This document shows positions 1 through 12,158 of a stretch of DNA of 64,000 bases, in pieces; within the stretch, counting starts at the first letter, position 1; each line of letters begins with the position of its first letter. The DNA lies in contig NC_079887.1 of NCBI RefSeq assembly GCF_029227915.1, forward strand, positions 22,131,650 to 22,195,649. Reading direction: 5' to 3'. The position numbers were made by a program, and so were the translations under genes. This DNA is from Hydractinia symbiolongicarpus (Eukaryota > Cnidaria > Hydrozoa > Anthoathecata > Hydractiniidae). Below the pieces are notes generated by a model, which saw nothing but the letters and a program-made list of their open reading frames with translations, made no database searches and was not told the DNA's origin.

Positions 1-428
1 ATTGGCTAACATACTTCAAAATTCTGAAATATTGCGCTGAAAGTCTTCACAAAATGCAGGAGATTATATATAAAAATAGAAACGCCATAAAGACATATTT
101 TTAAAATAAGCAATAGTAAATCCAAGCAAAATAAAAATAATGCAGAAAAAAACTATAGTATATGACAACTACCAGTCCTCCTTTGTACATTTTCGAATAC
201 TCGCTTTCTGTTTGTCGTCCGGCGTTGGCAATTTTGATCTTTGTCAGTCCTATCTTTGTGGAAATTGAAATGAGCTGGAAGCATTGTTGATCTCATACGG
301 AGCATATGTATATATTGATCAATTATTAATTAATTAAAACACATCACAACCTTATAAAAAAACATCACTTCTTGGCAAAAAAGTGGGGGCTTTGGTACAA
401 AACAGTGTGTTGCTCATCCCTATTCCCG

Positions 429-610
429 ACTTTCTACAACGCAGTCTGGGCACCAGTTAAGTGCTTGTAGACACAAATTTTTCATAATGGTGATGCACTT
501 TTTGAAGATTGGCGTGGCCATTCTTCTTCTTAAAACGAAGTGCCTTCCAAGCTTGGAAGAACACTCCTACAAGTGCTTTACTCGTGCCCAGACTGCGTTG
601 TATGAAAGTC
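429..610. repeat. Internal inverted repeat (about 42-nt arms)
   Basis: Arm 429-470 contains ACGCAGTCTGGGCAC and GTGCTTGTAG. Arm 567-610 contains their reverse complements, with a few mismatches, around a ~96-bp spacer. It sits inside the left part of the large element. The short open frames in this interval look like by-products of the palindrome rather than genes. Confidence 0.65.
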
Positions 611-1110
611 AGTAATGGTAACGAAAGAGTTAAGCATTTAAATTGTTTCCCCCGTCGTGATTTAGCTTTCAGCGTGTTCAAATGCTTTAAAAAACTAAAT
701 TAAATCCACTGAAATAGATTCTATCATGCAAAAGCGATTTCAAAAAGTTAGTACTTATTTATCATGATTGTTTTTATTTGCGCCCGCCATCTTGCGCCTC
801 AACGTGGCCGTAATTATTGACGCATGCGCAGTCTTAGTTTCCGCTCTGAAACAGCCGTGCTTGGTGACTAACAATGTTTTGAAAAAAATGATAGATTCCC
901 CAAAGCAGTGCCGTAACCACCGGGGGGGGGGCAGGGGGGCCCGGGCCTCCCCAATAATTTTTTCAAAGATGGTTATGACAAGTTAAGAAAAACGTTTTGT
1001 CTTATGTCTAAAGACCATTTGTTATATATAAACAAACTAAACACTTATTGAGAATGATTTATAACCGATTTCCACTCTTTTATTTATTTAAAACGCGTGA
1101 CTCTTATACT

Positions 1111-1221
1111 TGCTGCATGGAAATGATGATGAAATTGGATGGAAACTACATTCTGATAGTGTTTGCCGCATGGAAATGATGATGAAATTGGATGGAAACT
1201 ACATTCTGAAAATAGTGTTTG
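1111..1221. repeat. 53-bp tandem duplication
   Basis: The unit TGCTGCATGGAAATGATGATG...CTACATTCTGATAGTGTT occurs twice in tandem (starting 1111 and 1164), with only a few differences, inside the hAT derivative. It probably arose within the element. Confidence 0.8.
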
Positions 1222-1328
1222 TGAGAAGACGAGAACGAGTTGGACTGACTTCAAAAAAAACAAAAAACAAAAAACGTGTAAGAATATAGAATTAACAAAG
1301 TAACAGACTAATTTGAAAAAGAGTGAAA

Positions 1329-2104
1329 ATGCCGAAGAAAACAAGTGATTTATCAAAATGGCTCATTAGACCTGAAAAGTAAGTGACTTTTGGGAGCGAG
1401 TTCTTGTCTGGAAATCACAATTCGGAGTATCTGATCCTAAACTCCCACGAAAAAGAAAGATGCCAGATTATTTTAACAAAGTATCAGATGGCCCTCCTGA
1501 AACATATCATTTTCATGACACTGCCAAAGATCACTATCGCCACGTTTACTTTGAAACTTTCGATCTAGTTATTAACTACATCCAACAAAGATTCGATCAA
1601 CCTGATTACAAGACATACGTCAATTTACAGGAAGTTCTTTTAAAATCGATTACTGGTCAGGAATGGGAAAGTCATCTAAAAGCAGTTTGTCGTTTCTACG
1701 AAGGAGATATCAACGAGTCACTTGCTAAAGTCCAAATACCGCTACTCCCAGTCATCGCATCCAAACTTGGTTACGACAAAGAGAAATTCAAAGTAACCGA
1801 TCTAATCAAGCTGTTACAAAGTTTTGATCAATCTCAAAGAACTCTTCTAAGTGAAGTTGTCAAAATAGCGAAATTGTTGTTGGTAATGCCGTCCACAAAC
1901 GCCATCAGCGAAAGATCGTTTTCTGCTTTGAAACGAGTCAAAACGTACCTTAGATCAACAACCACGAATTTACGTTTGAACAATTTGATGGTCCTCCATA
2001 TTCATACTGATTCCGTTGACAAAATGGATTTAACTCAAATAGGAGATAAATTTATCGATAAACACCAAAGCAGAATAGACACTTTTGGCTATTACAATAG
2101 ATAA
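1329..2104 (+). pseudogene. hAT transposase remnant (ZMYM-like, C-terminal dimerisation domain)
   Basis: An ATG at 1329 opens MPKKTSDLSKWLIRPEK, like the N-terminus of ZMYM-type hAT proteins, and stops at once; GTAAGTG at 1380 could be an old splice donor. A second frame (1460-2104, 214 codons) gives the family's C-terminal part. In it, PETYHFHDTAKDHYRHVYFE is followed by an LDLVINYIQQRFDQP-like helix and the hAT dimerisation core LLLVMPSTNAISERSFSALK, then RVKTYLRSTT and NNLMVLHIH. The N-terminal zinc finger and most of the RNase-H-like catalytic region are absent, so it cannot be an active transposase. Assignment to hAT is strong from the SERSFSxLKRxKTYLRST motif and the matching terminal repeats; the subfamily is inferred. 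Confidence 0.85.
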
Positions 2105-2845
2105 CATTTTTAGTCTTTTGTTCATGAAATTTATGTAAACGTTTATTCCCTGATTTAAAAAAAAACTCAGAAAACTGGAGCAATTGTCTGTATTTTCCTT
2201 TATTTTCGTGATTTCTAGTGATTAAATTTCTTTAAAAAGTACTCTCAAAAAGGCTGTTTTAGCCAATCTAGCGCACTCAAAATTCAAAAATTTTCTTGTC
2301 CCGTCGGCCACAACCATGGTTGGGCCTCCTTAGACACTGAAACTAGGCTGGCCCCCCAAAACGAAATCCGTGGTTACGGCACTGCAAAGGTGTATGCTTG
2401 CTCTAAATATTGAAATAGTTGTGAGATATTCAAATCCCCAGATTTCCTATAGTTCGCTTTTTAAAAACACTTATTCACTTTTTTGTGTGATACGATGTGA
2501 TATAAATCTTTGTAGTTGAAAGGACTATGACAGCGGAAGGTAACACGGTTAATAGTGCGTGTGCCGTTACCGAAACGAAATGTTTCATAATCAAATATAT
2601 GCTCAAAAGAACTTCTGATTTGTCTTTTTCAACTTGAAAAGGAATGTCCAAGCTGGCAAGTAGAGTTGAGAGATCATACGCCATTTATCATCCTACGGTA
2701 CAAAACACGATCGAAAAGTTAAAGATGTAAGATAGAGTGTTGGTATTTGCAATTATGTGTTGGGACAACTGAGAATGAGAGAACCTTTTGTCTGCTGTTG
2801 TAAAAACAATATAAAAACATGCGTAACACCTTGGTCATATCGATG

Positions 2846-3895
2846 AAGCAAACGAAGAAGCAAACGAAGAAGTAGACGAAAAAGTAGAAAAAGAAGTAGA
2901 CGAAGAAGTGGACGAAGAAGTGGACGAAGAAGTGGACGAAGAAGTAGACGAAGAAGTGGACGAAGACGTAGACGAAGAAGTAGACGAAGACGTAGACGAA
3001 GAAGTGGACGAAGAAGTGGACGAAGAAGTGGACGAAGAAGTAGACGAAGAAGTAGACGAAGAAGTGGACGAAGAAGTGGACAAAGAAGTAGACGAAGAAG
3101 TGGACGAAGACGTAGACGAAGAAGTAGACGAAGACGTAGACGAAGAAGTGGACGAAGAAGTGGACGAAGAAGTGGACGAAGAAGTAGACGAAGAAGTGGA
3201 CGAAGACGTAGACGAAGAAGTAGACGAAGAAGTAGACGAAAAAGTAGAAAAAGAAGTAGACGAAGAAGTGGACGAAGAAGTGGACGAAGAAGTGGACGAA
3301 GAAGTGGACGAAGAAGTGGACGAAGAAGTAGACGAAGAAGTGGACGAAGAAGTGGACGAAGAAGTGGACGAAGAAGTAGACGAAAAAGTAGAAAAAGAAG
3401 TAGACGAAGAAGTGGACGAAGAAGTGGACGAAGAAGTGGACGAAGAAGTGGACGAAGAAGTAGACGAAGAAGTGGACGAAGACGTAGACGAAGAAGTGGA
3501 CGAAGAAGTGGACGAAGAAGTAGACGAAGAAGTGGACGAAGACGTAGACGAAGAAGTAGACGAAGAAGTGGACGAAGAAGTAGACGAAGAAGTGGACGAA
3601 GACGTAGACGAAGAAGTAGACGAAGAAGTGGACGAAGAAGTGGACGAAGAAGTAGACGAAGAAGTGGACGAAGACGTAGACGAAGAAGTGGACGAAGAAG
3701 TGGACGAAGAAGTAGACGAAGAAGTGGACGAAGACGTAGACGAAGAAGTAGACGAAAAATAAGTAGACAAAGAGAGAACAGAGACGTGGACGAAGAAGTA
3801 GACGAAAAGGTAGAAAAAGAAGTAGAAAAAGAAGTAGACAAAGAAGTGGACGCAGAAGTAGACGAAGAAGTAGACGAAGAAGCAGAAGCAGACGT
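2846..3895. repeat. 12-bp minisatellite (GACGAAGAAGTR)n, about 87 units
   Basis: About 1.05 kb is built of GACGAAGAAGTG/GACGAAGAAGTA units with the variants GACGAAGACGTA and GACGAAAAAGTAGAAAAAGAAGTA. Variants recur in the same order (for example the GAAAAAGTAGAAAAA block at ~2878, ~3238 and ~3383), showing higher-order duplication. Because the unit is a multiple of three, several frames on both strands are open; the plus frame reads (Asp-Glu-Glu-Val)n for over 280 codons. A break near 3758-3790 (a stop and an irregular stretch) interrupts it. I see no flanking exon that would make this an expressed coding repeat, so I treat it as satellite DNA. Confidence 0.9.
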
Positions 3896-5107
3896 GAGCA
3901 CAAACGCTCATGAAGCAACTAAAGCAGACGTGAAGCATGAAACTTGCGTTAGGGCAAGAATATCCTTTTTTATTCTGACATTCTGCTTCATATGTTGCTT
4001 CTTTTTAACTCTTGCTACATACTTGCTTCATAATTTTTGAAGTGTGAACCTAAAATGTAACGTATGCAAGGAATGTTTTGAAATCGCAAGGAAAAAGATG
4101 TTTTACTGCAAAACTGCAAAATGATAGCTCAATAAAAAGAGAATAATTATATGATAATTCCGATATGCTTTTTAAGAATCTATCAAATATTGCTAAAAAA
4201 AAACTATTTGAATGATGCAGTTACTAATTGTGGTTTTAGTGGGGAAAAAATTAATGACTATTATCTCTATCAGGCTAGATAAAGCAGATATAGCCTTCCG
4301 TAAGTGCACGTATATTTTTTATATAACTTGAAAAATTACATCCAGCAGATATTTGAACAATCTAGAGCACGTGATTAAAAAACTAAGTCGAAGAAGGAGA
4401 AATGGATCGATAGTAAAAAAATCAATTAAAATTTGAGGACAAATTGAATTCAAGTGTGATAAATACCAGGATGTTCTCTATTTCAATTTTTTTTTCTATT
4501 TTCTCTACATTTTTCTATTTTTTTTGTTTGTTTGTTTCTTTGTGTCGTTGCGCTCTGTGTTTTAAAAAGACAAACTTACTAAATTAATAATTTCGTGTTT
4601 CTTGTTCTTATTCTCTTATTAAAATGACTTGAGTCACATGCTTGTGAACGGCTTGCTTCATACTCTGCTTCACACCTCACTACAGATGTAATGCGCATGT
4701 TTACTTCACTTCAAAGATAGGGCTGACAAACTAGACCTTATCAAAATTGCCAACGCATTTGTTCCATCGGACGACAACAGAAAGCGAGTATTCGGAAAAT
4801 TTACAAAGGAGAACTGAGAGTTGTCATATACTATAGCCCTTTTCTGCATTATTTTTATTTTGCTTCGATGTTACTATTGCTTATTTTGAAAATATATCTT
4901 ACATAAAATATGGCGTTTCTATATTTCTATATATAATCTCCTGCATTTTGTGGAGGCTTTCAGCGCAATATTTCGGAATTTGAAGTATGTTTTAGCCAAT
5001 CTAGGGGGTCAAAAGTTTAAAAATGTTTCTTAGACCCCAACCATGGTGGTCGGGCGTCCTTTAATACTAAATAGCCCCTCCACTTTCAAAACTGCTCCGC
5101 CGGGCCT

Positions 5108-5852
5108 GTTTACCCCAACTCGCGAATGGTATACAAAACAGTTCCTTTCAGAAGGAGGGAGGGGAAGGACAATAAAATAAAGTGTAGCCGAGAGACTACC
5201 ATGGATGGCCTTGAGATATGGAAAGTTTTACAAAATGGAATGGAAAGATTGTAAAAAAAATAATGGAATAAAACCGATAAAATTATTCCTTATGGTAATC
5301 AAAAAAAATTTTTTTTTTAATTATTAAAGTTTTCTCCTCTGCCTTCCCCTTTGCTGCAGGTCTGTGTCAAACGGGTGTAAGAATATAAACAGCCATCAAA
5401 ATAAGATGAGTATTGACGGCTCACTCAAAACGACGTTATGAAATTTTTATATATTGTAGCAGCTTGCTTGTCTCCCATATTTGTCCCGATTACGAATTTT
5501 GACTGCTTAACCAACCGTTGGCGCTAAAAATATTTTTCGCCAAAGTTTGTGTAACCTTTCTCGCTCTTAATATGAACAGCAAAAATTGTAAATTAAAGAA
5601 AAAAAGTATTTAGTTTTAATAAAAATATGTTGCATTAAGATAATCGTCATTATTGTTTGCATTTACAAGTTTTAATAATCTTGAAAAATAAATAAATAAA
5701 TAAATAGATAAATATAATAAAATTTACTCTAATGTCTAGATAGATATTTTTACATTTTGTTTCAATTCTACAATACAGCAGATAAATGAAAACCATAACA
5801 GCGACAACAACAACATCAACAAAACAAACAAACAAAAAACACGACAGCAAAG
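5108..5852. other. Intergenic, no gene seen
   Basis: AT-rich sequence between the large transposon block and SINE copy A. It contains short A/T homopolymers and an AATA/TAAA-rich run near 5685-5720. No convincing exon on either strand. Confidence 0.6.
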
Positions 5853-6095
5853 AAGGTTATAGGTTCAAGCCCTGGTCGAGTCACCTAATAAAACGTTCTA
5901 CTTAGCCTTCAGTATGAGAGTAGGTTTACTATCTTAGGCGGTTGTGCAATTGGCAGATTTTTGTGCTTGCACAGCTTTCGTAGCTCACCTACTAGATCTA
6001 CATGCACTAGGACCCCCTTTCGCAGTACTATCATCGATAACAGAACTAAAAAGAACTAAAGAGGCCACCATGGATAAACAGTTGTAATAATAGTA
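5853..6095 (+). mobile_element. SINE copy A, 5'-truncated (starts at the B box)
   Basis: The copy starts at GGTTCAAGCCC, a tRNA-type B box, without an A box before it. It continues through a body shared with the SINEs at 46473 and 61175: the core GGCGGTTGT...TGTGCTTGCA...GTAGCTCA...ACTAGGACCC (5936-6015) and then TCATCGATAACAG. It ends near GTTGTAATAATAGT and runs into an (AAC)n tract. Family membership is seen by comparison within the window; transposition by a LINE partner is inferred. Confidence 0.75.
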
Positions 6096-6145
6096 AAACA
6101 ACAACAAGAAAAACAACAACAACAACCACAACAACAACAACAATA
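6096..6145. repeat. (AAC)n microsatellite
   Basis: An interrupted (ACA)n/(AAC)n run directly follows SINE copy A and may be its expanded tail. Confidence 0.8.
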
Positions 6146-6727
6146 CATAAAAAAAATAAAAAAACGCGACATCTCAAGTTAATCAGGCCAACATCAGTTT
6201 GTTTACTGATTAATGGAATTAACACATGTCTTGAGATTCGTCATAAAATCTTTTCATAATCCCACCAGGTGGTATATTTTCCTCACATCAAAGCTGTGAC
6301 ATATTACCCAGCATGGGAATGTGACTGATATATCCGGCATTAAAATGATAAATCCGTATAATTAATCATTTTTCATGTTGTATTTATACGAATCTGGTGC
6401 TATGGTAACGTTTTTAAATATGGGGAACGTTTTTATGGGTTATGTATGACCAGTTACGTATACATAATTTCTAGAATAATGAATAGATATAGATTATTTT
6501 TGCACACATCAGCATTTCTCTTCGATAGTGATATATTGCAAATTCTTCATTATTTTCACTTTACCAACTTGCCTCAATCAATTTTTGCCTCTGTTGCACT
6601 TTGGTAAAAGTTACATCTTGCTCCAGTCACATCTTACTCCAGTCAAATGTTGTCTCATTTAGTTGCATGTTGTCTCATTTACATTGAGCTATTTCGTTTG
6701 CTTTTTAAAAGACATTGTGTCACCACT

Positions 6728-6958
6728 TCACCTGTCTGCCATCTTTGCTTTTAAGACACATTCTCTTCGGCAAATGAATTTACTTTGAATGCACACAAGT
6801 GCATGTTGTATGTCATCATTCGGTATACTCAAGCATCGACTCAGCTTTCTGGAGCATTCCATATGGCAAAACGTAACTAGATCAAGTGGCTTGGTATCCA
6901 CCAAAGCAAAGATTGCGTTCGTAATGAAGAACAGACAGATCAATCTCTTCGTGCTCAT
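6728..6958 (-). CDS. Putative small secreted peptide with symmetric six-cysteine framework
   Basis: A single-exon frame of 76 codons. Residues 1-~20 (a basic MSTKR start, then a hydrophobic run ending near FALVD) look like a signal peptide. The rest has exactly six cysteines, at residues 31, 35, 42, 56, 63 and 67, giving C-x3-C-x6-C-x13-C-x6-C-x3-C. This spacing is a mirror image about its centre and suits two antiparallel helices stapled by three nested disulfides (31-67, 35-63, 42-56), which is a prediction. The chain is rich in Lys/Arg and ends AKMADR. A CCAAT box (ATTGG on the plus strand, 7034-7038) lies about 75 bp before the start, with an AT-rich stretch between. I do not recognise the family; a hormone-like, antimicrobial, venom or structural role are all possible. 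Nothing similar is nearby. Confidence 0.6.
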   Translation of the reverse strand: MSTKRLICLFFITNAIFALVDTKPLDLVTFCHMECSRKLSRCLSIPNDDIQHALVCIQSKFICRRECVLKAKMADR

Positions 6959-7947
6959 TCTTTGCCGGACTTTTGAGTCGATTTGATTGTTAAGTCAGTT
7001 GGATAAGAATATAATCCTCACACTGGCTGATTCATTGGCCTTTTAAGGAGACAGCTCGATAAGCAATTTATTGTTCTATTTTTTACATAATTATGTTTAA
7101 GATTATAGAAAAGCGTGGGCAAGAACAATTTTTTTCTCTTATGACCTAAGTTCTTTTTTCAACATTTTTTATTAACAGGTAAAATATATTCACTCTGGAA
7201 AATAGGTACAGCCCACACGCTTTTGTACCGCAACACCAGGCTAAAATCCTTAAAGACCTAGCAACTGGTAAAAAAGCACTACTGTTGGTCTTAATATCTT
7301 CAATTGGAGATATGAAATCAATATTTTTTAAGTGGGCTTACTTTCTACTTTCGTTGTAATACAAAATTATTCTCCTTCTTGGTGAAAGCTTACCTCCCAC
7401 GAAAAAACAAGTTGGACTCACATGTAAGAGCTTGAAAATTTTTCTATGAATCTTTTTATTTTTTTTTGAAAAATCTCGATCAGTTCTTAAGATTTTTAAG
7501 TTTAGGAGTCATAATTATGCTAATTTAATGCATGACGTCATATATTTAATATAAGGTGCTGTTTTATGGATTTATCAAGGTATGTGGTAAAGTAAATATG
7601 TTGTTACTTATCCAGTTTCACATTTGGAATATATTTACATAAATATTAATATTTAGTAATCTTGATTATTATTTACCAGCCATTGTTTTCAGTATCTAAC
7701 TTAACATATCGAAATTCTTTATTATTAGCTAAATTTCTATATCTTGAAAACCAACAAAGATATTTGCAACAAATAAAATAGATTAATAATGTGAAAAGAA
7801 GATGAACTAAAGACAGTTCTTCCATTTCAACTCTTCTACAATACAAGCAAATTTTCAAATGAACGCAGTGTCTGGCACTTCAATATGAAATTTATTGTTT
7901 TTATTAAAAATTCTTGATGATTATTTATCTAAGACAGGATATAACTA

Positions 7948-8004
7948 AACCGGGGTTTGAACCCACGACCTTTCGCACTGGAAGAGAACACTCAGCCACA
8001 AAAA
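7948..8004 (-). mobile_element. tRNA-like SINE head or tRNA pseudogene
   Basis: Read on the minus strand, TGTGGCTGAGTG matches an A box and GTGGGTTCAAACCCC a B box, with spacing close to that of a tRNA. The acceptor ends do not pair convincingly, and the shared SINE core seen elsewhere is not evident downstream. It is better called a SINE head or relic than a functional tRNA gene. Confidence 0.5.
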
Positions 8005-11000
8005 GATTAGACCATAACTGATGAAGAACTAAATTTAATTGACTGATGGATTAAGAAAACAAGTTGATACTAAAAATTGCGCAAATCTCTAAAAATATAG
8101 ACTATTGTATTATCTTGTGTTGTATAAAGACTTTAACTTGTTTTTCATAAACTTCAAACCGCCTTCTCAAACGTGGTAGATATGATATGCAGAAGCCGGC
8201 TTAATTCAATGCCATCCCCTCTGTGCATTGCTTTAGTAACTTCATACCATTACTGCCGATGAGCTTGTCTAATATGAAATGTAAGGTCATCTAACCTTGT
8301 ATATTTTTTTTTGGATTGAATCAATTTATATCGAATTTTTACGGAAGAGTTCATTTGCACATGACGCAACATTCTAGAACACCAGGAGAGATCATAGACG
8401 AGACAAGTAAAAAACGTTTCCGACTTTCTGTTTTGAATATTTTGCCGGACGTTATGGCGTTCAAGCAAACCCAACTGTAAAATAAATACACGGCAGAAAA
8501 GAAGAAGAGTTGAGTCAGTTAAATAAATAAAAATATGAATAAAAAATAATTCAAGATATATTGGTGAATCCACATATATTGGAAAGGAGTAAAAATAATG
8601 AAAAGCTAAACCAGTTAACAGAAAAATATCATCATGCAAATAAAGATGTTCTGTCTTTCCATAATCCATACCACCATGGCTACGTTGGCACCTACAGAAG
8701 AAAAAACAAACGGAAATTTCGATAGCGTGACATTGTACATATCTAATAATAGAACGCAGTCCTGCAGATATATTTTTAACTTTTGCATAACCACGAACAG
8801 TAGGTGAAATGTTTTCTGTCTATGGTATATTTTTATTTGTTCCCAAAATAGATTTTCACAATTAATAGCTATCTGAGAACTGAAGTTGTTAATCTTGTTT
8901 GTTGACTAGCACATATTAATTATTTCCGAGCATTTTCCCATGCTAAAGTCCATCACTTGTGTCGTTGTCAATTTAATAATCTATGTATTTCAAAATCAAT
9001 ATTTCACGGCTTTATAATTTTATAAGGACAGGGATTTTTTTCAAGCCATCTGATTTGTGTGTTCGCATTGTTCACAACTTTTCTCTATTTTTTGTGGTCG
9101 AACTACTGTAGAAATAAGAGAATAATTTTGACTGAAGTACATTGAAATATTCAAGTTCTGGAAAATTCATCCAAATAGCTAATGCTCTTTTGGGACCCTC
9201 TCTGTTTCAGATTTTACAATCTTTGACATTTATATTGCTGTGCGGGAAAAAGCAGTTTTAAATTAAGGGAGACTTGTTGGGAAATTAAACTTACTTCTCA
9301 TTGAGAATCGAACTCTCGAAGGCAAGATATTTTTAGTTGGATATTTTCGTAATGCAGTGTGATGTCAATATCGGAAAACAACGGAGTGAGTTGGTTGAGA
9401 TCGACGCACAAATCTATCTGACAACTCATCAAACAGAAATTAGATATATCAACTAAAAGAACTTGTGAATTTGATGTTTTCTCGTTATCACACAGCTAAA
9501 AAGCAATTTCAATTGTCAATTGTCCTTTTACTTTGTCTTTTCTTCAGGCTTTTATTTATCAGAAATATCAGAGTACGCCGAAGAAACATTGGTAAAATGA
9601 AAATGCTGCTAGATGCATATATTGTCATATCAATGTAACCAACTAAACATATTTGAATCTTTTTTTATAGACTAATATTTGAGACTTTACAAAATTGAGT
9701 AGAATTCAGGGGTTTTAAGGAGGAGGGGCGACCCTGATAAATAATAACTATATGAAGAAGTCTAACAAGATGGATTTATTTTTCAAAGTTAGGAATAATT
9801 AGATCGTTTCTCAGGGGTATGTAATAATGCCCCAAAGTCAATACCTCCCCTAAGATCTTTGCTGAGTACAGTAGGACAATTCACTTCCTGTATACTTTCT
9901 TCCTCAGTAAATCGCATCTAATAAATCTGTTCATAACTATTATGTTTCATTATATATATATTTGTTATTAAATGTTGTGTGTGACGTGTCACGATTAACT
10001 TTAATCCCCTAATTAAGAACAATTAAACAGATCAGCAAAGAAAAATATCTGAGAATGGTTGCCAGAAAAAAAGAAACCAAAGTCCGTATGGTGATATTTC
10101 TCACGCATTTTAAAGCGTAGCGTGGATTCTACTTACTTGTGCGCGTCGTGTGAGTTCTTCTTCTGTGAATAAAATTATGAATCGTTTTGTTGATAGCTAT
10201 AATAGAATATCGTAACGTTGTTTTAGGTTTGTTATGACAGTGCGCGCTCTCTCTCCCTCTTTTACTCGAATACCATATATTTTTAACTTTTTCCTATCAA
10301 ATACACACGTCTCGATCTCTTTCTGTTATAATTATCTTTCTTCTCCAACAACTTTTACTAAATCAAACAAACATAAATAAATCAATTAAAACTTTTAAGC
10401 AACACTTATAATCATCCACCCGTAACTGAAGCGCTCCATCAAATAATTTTAAATATTCGATATGGAATAATCAATTTATTTTTGGCGCGAAAAACACTCT
10501 TTCGTGTTACTGTGATTATATTACAAAAGAGGACTCCATTTTTTTTTAAAAAAAAAACAACGAAGAAGGGTTAAAAAAGCTTTGTGTTTATTACAATTAC
10601 AAGTTGGCAAGTCCTAATATTTAGCGAGAATCAAAGTTCGTGAGTACTGCGAAAAAACATTTTGATCACATTTCGGGTCGCAATTTCTTTTTAAGACTGA
10701 TTATAGTTCTAAGTAAACACGCTTTTTTCATAGATTTTGGGGGAAAGAAAACTAACGTACAATATATTTCGGTAACTAACAATCTCGTGTACGAGATTGG
10801 GTATTGATATCACGCGAGATGTGTCGTTATTGATAATTTACAACTGTGTTAAGGCTAAAATACAGGGTAAGTTTAAACGGACCGTTTAAATGTAAGATAA
10901 AAAAACTTACCGTGTAAACAGCAAAGATGTACAACTTTTTTCGGTTTTATAAGTTTTTTTAAAGGTTGGACATGCTCAACTTTTGCTAAGTTTTTCTATT

Positions 11001-12158
11001 GAAATTAACATAATGATTAATGAGTTATCGTTTGAACTAAAGATTTGAGCATATTTTTTCAATTTATAATCATAACCGCTTTTCTTCTTTCAACATTTAC
11101 CCTGCTGCTGCTATAACAAAACCCCCAAAGGAATATTTACGTGTTTTTTCTTTGGTATTCATTGTGAAAAGAGAGTTTTTTAAAAAAACTATACATTTTA
11201 TCGTAACGTGTAGACAGGTGGCGGGACGCGCCAGACAAGTACATTTTGCTTCTACAGAAGATTGGTCATAAATGGTAACCACGTATTTGGAACGAACGGC
11301 TGACAGATTTCGTCGGCTGCATGTTTTTAGTTCTTTTCTGCTCTGCTTTATTTAGTTGTGATATATTTATCCTATTTTTGTTAATTTAACTACGCAATTT
11401 TGTTACGGTAATTGTTTAGTGTAGCTACAGGAATAGCTACTATCTCTATGCATGTAGCTGCACTCTTTGGGCCTTGCAACAAGAGCAAGTGATTTGAACC
11501 AAAAGCAGTCCTGGAAAACAAGACTGCTAACTAAGCGAACACTGCTAATTTCACGTACTGCTCCTAACTAGCAATGTATTGAAATCTTATTTGGGTGGGG
11601 CATGTCTAATTAAGTTTCACAAAAATACATTCATTCGTTTGTTCATTTTTCGTTTCATGGCTGTTTCGTAGTGGACAAAACTGACAAAAATACCCTCCCA
11701 GTGAAAACAGAATATGTCAAGAATGAAATAAGATTTTTATATTTTGTAAAAAGAATATTAATCTCAAATAAATAGTCCTTATTATTAACCTTTAATTTAG
11801 GCCGAAATATCATAAAAATTATCCTTCAGAGAAATTTCTTCCACAAAATCGTTTTTTATAATTCAATAGGTTAAGCCAAAGGAAGTCGTACCACAGCTTA
11901 CCGTCGGCCGCCGGCATGTATATTTACCACCGCATAAAAAATTTCATTATTTAAAAAAAATTGTCTTCGCTTTCCCTCCAGAGAATGAAAATATGAATTA
12001 ATCACTCAAAGAATATCTTAATAAACCCCTCTGACATGCTTCGCACATCACCACACCATCATCAACCAGGATTTTCAACAACAACTCAAATCACTGCGCA
12101 TGTCATCATGCTTTATTTTCCGACCCTCCGATTTTAAGTCGCCCCTGAGCCACCTTCT
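8005..12158. other. Long gene-poor stretch
   Basis: No exon could be supported on either strand. A 139-codon minus-strand frame at 8250-8669 has low-complexity, hydrophobic AT-driven content and no recognisable domain. A short palindrome, AATCTCGT-GT-ACGAGATT, lies at 10781-10798. The rest is ordinary AT-rich spacer. Confidence 0.5.

Larger units (their letters stand above)
906..2384 (+). mobile_element. Nested, internally deleted hAT transposon
   Basis: The termini are inverted repeats: CAGTGCCGTAACCACCGG at 906 and CCGTGGTTACGGCACTG ending at 2384. They are flanked on both sides by CAAAG (901-905 and 2385-2389). hAT elements normally make 8-bp duplications, so the 5-bp match may be a decayed duplication or chance. 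The element carries a transposase remnant whose N-terminal start and C-terminal dimerisation domain sit close together, with the catalytic middle missing. This 1.48-kb structure is typical of a deletion derivative that would need transposase supplied elsewhere. Confidence 0.85.
1..5107. mobile_element. Large DNA-transposon-like block with ~265-bp inverted termini
   Basis: Bases 1-~265 reappear in reverse complement at ~4709-5001. The match runs from ATTGGCTAACATACTTCAAA through the AAAGCGAGTATTCG block to a GACTGACAAAG-like block. Just outside the right arm, 4990-5107 resembles the 3' subterminal part of the nested hAT element (2250-2384) and ends in GCTCCGCCGGGCCTG, the style of a hAT terminal repeat. 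The true left end therefore probably lies before base 1. The interior holds a 429-610 inverted repeat, a complete nested hAT derivative (906-2384), an unassigned stretch and a 12-bp minisatellite. No intact transposase belonging to the outer element was found. That it is a non-autonomous, hAT-related composite is inference; the inverted arms are seen directly. Confidence 0.7.

Noticed and set aside
2475-2684. 69-codon minus-strand frame between the hAT element and the satellite
   Set aside because: Composition is fair, but no family, splice sites or partner exon; may be an old fragment of the large element.
2719-3938. Several 360-400-codon frames on the minus strand over the minisatellite
   Set aside because: Shadow frames of a 12-bp repeat; low-complexity, with no domain or splice support.
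3786-4040. Acidic-repeat frame ending in a hydrophobic stretch
   Set aside because: Begins in the satellite tail and ends in unrelated AT-rich sequence; no start context or exon evidence.
8250-8669. 139-codon minus-strand frame
   Set aside because: Aromatic, AT-driven content, no domain, no neighbours or regulatory signals; probably chance.
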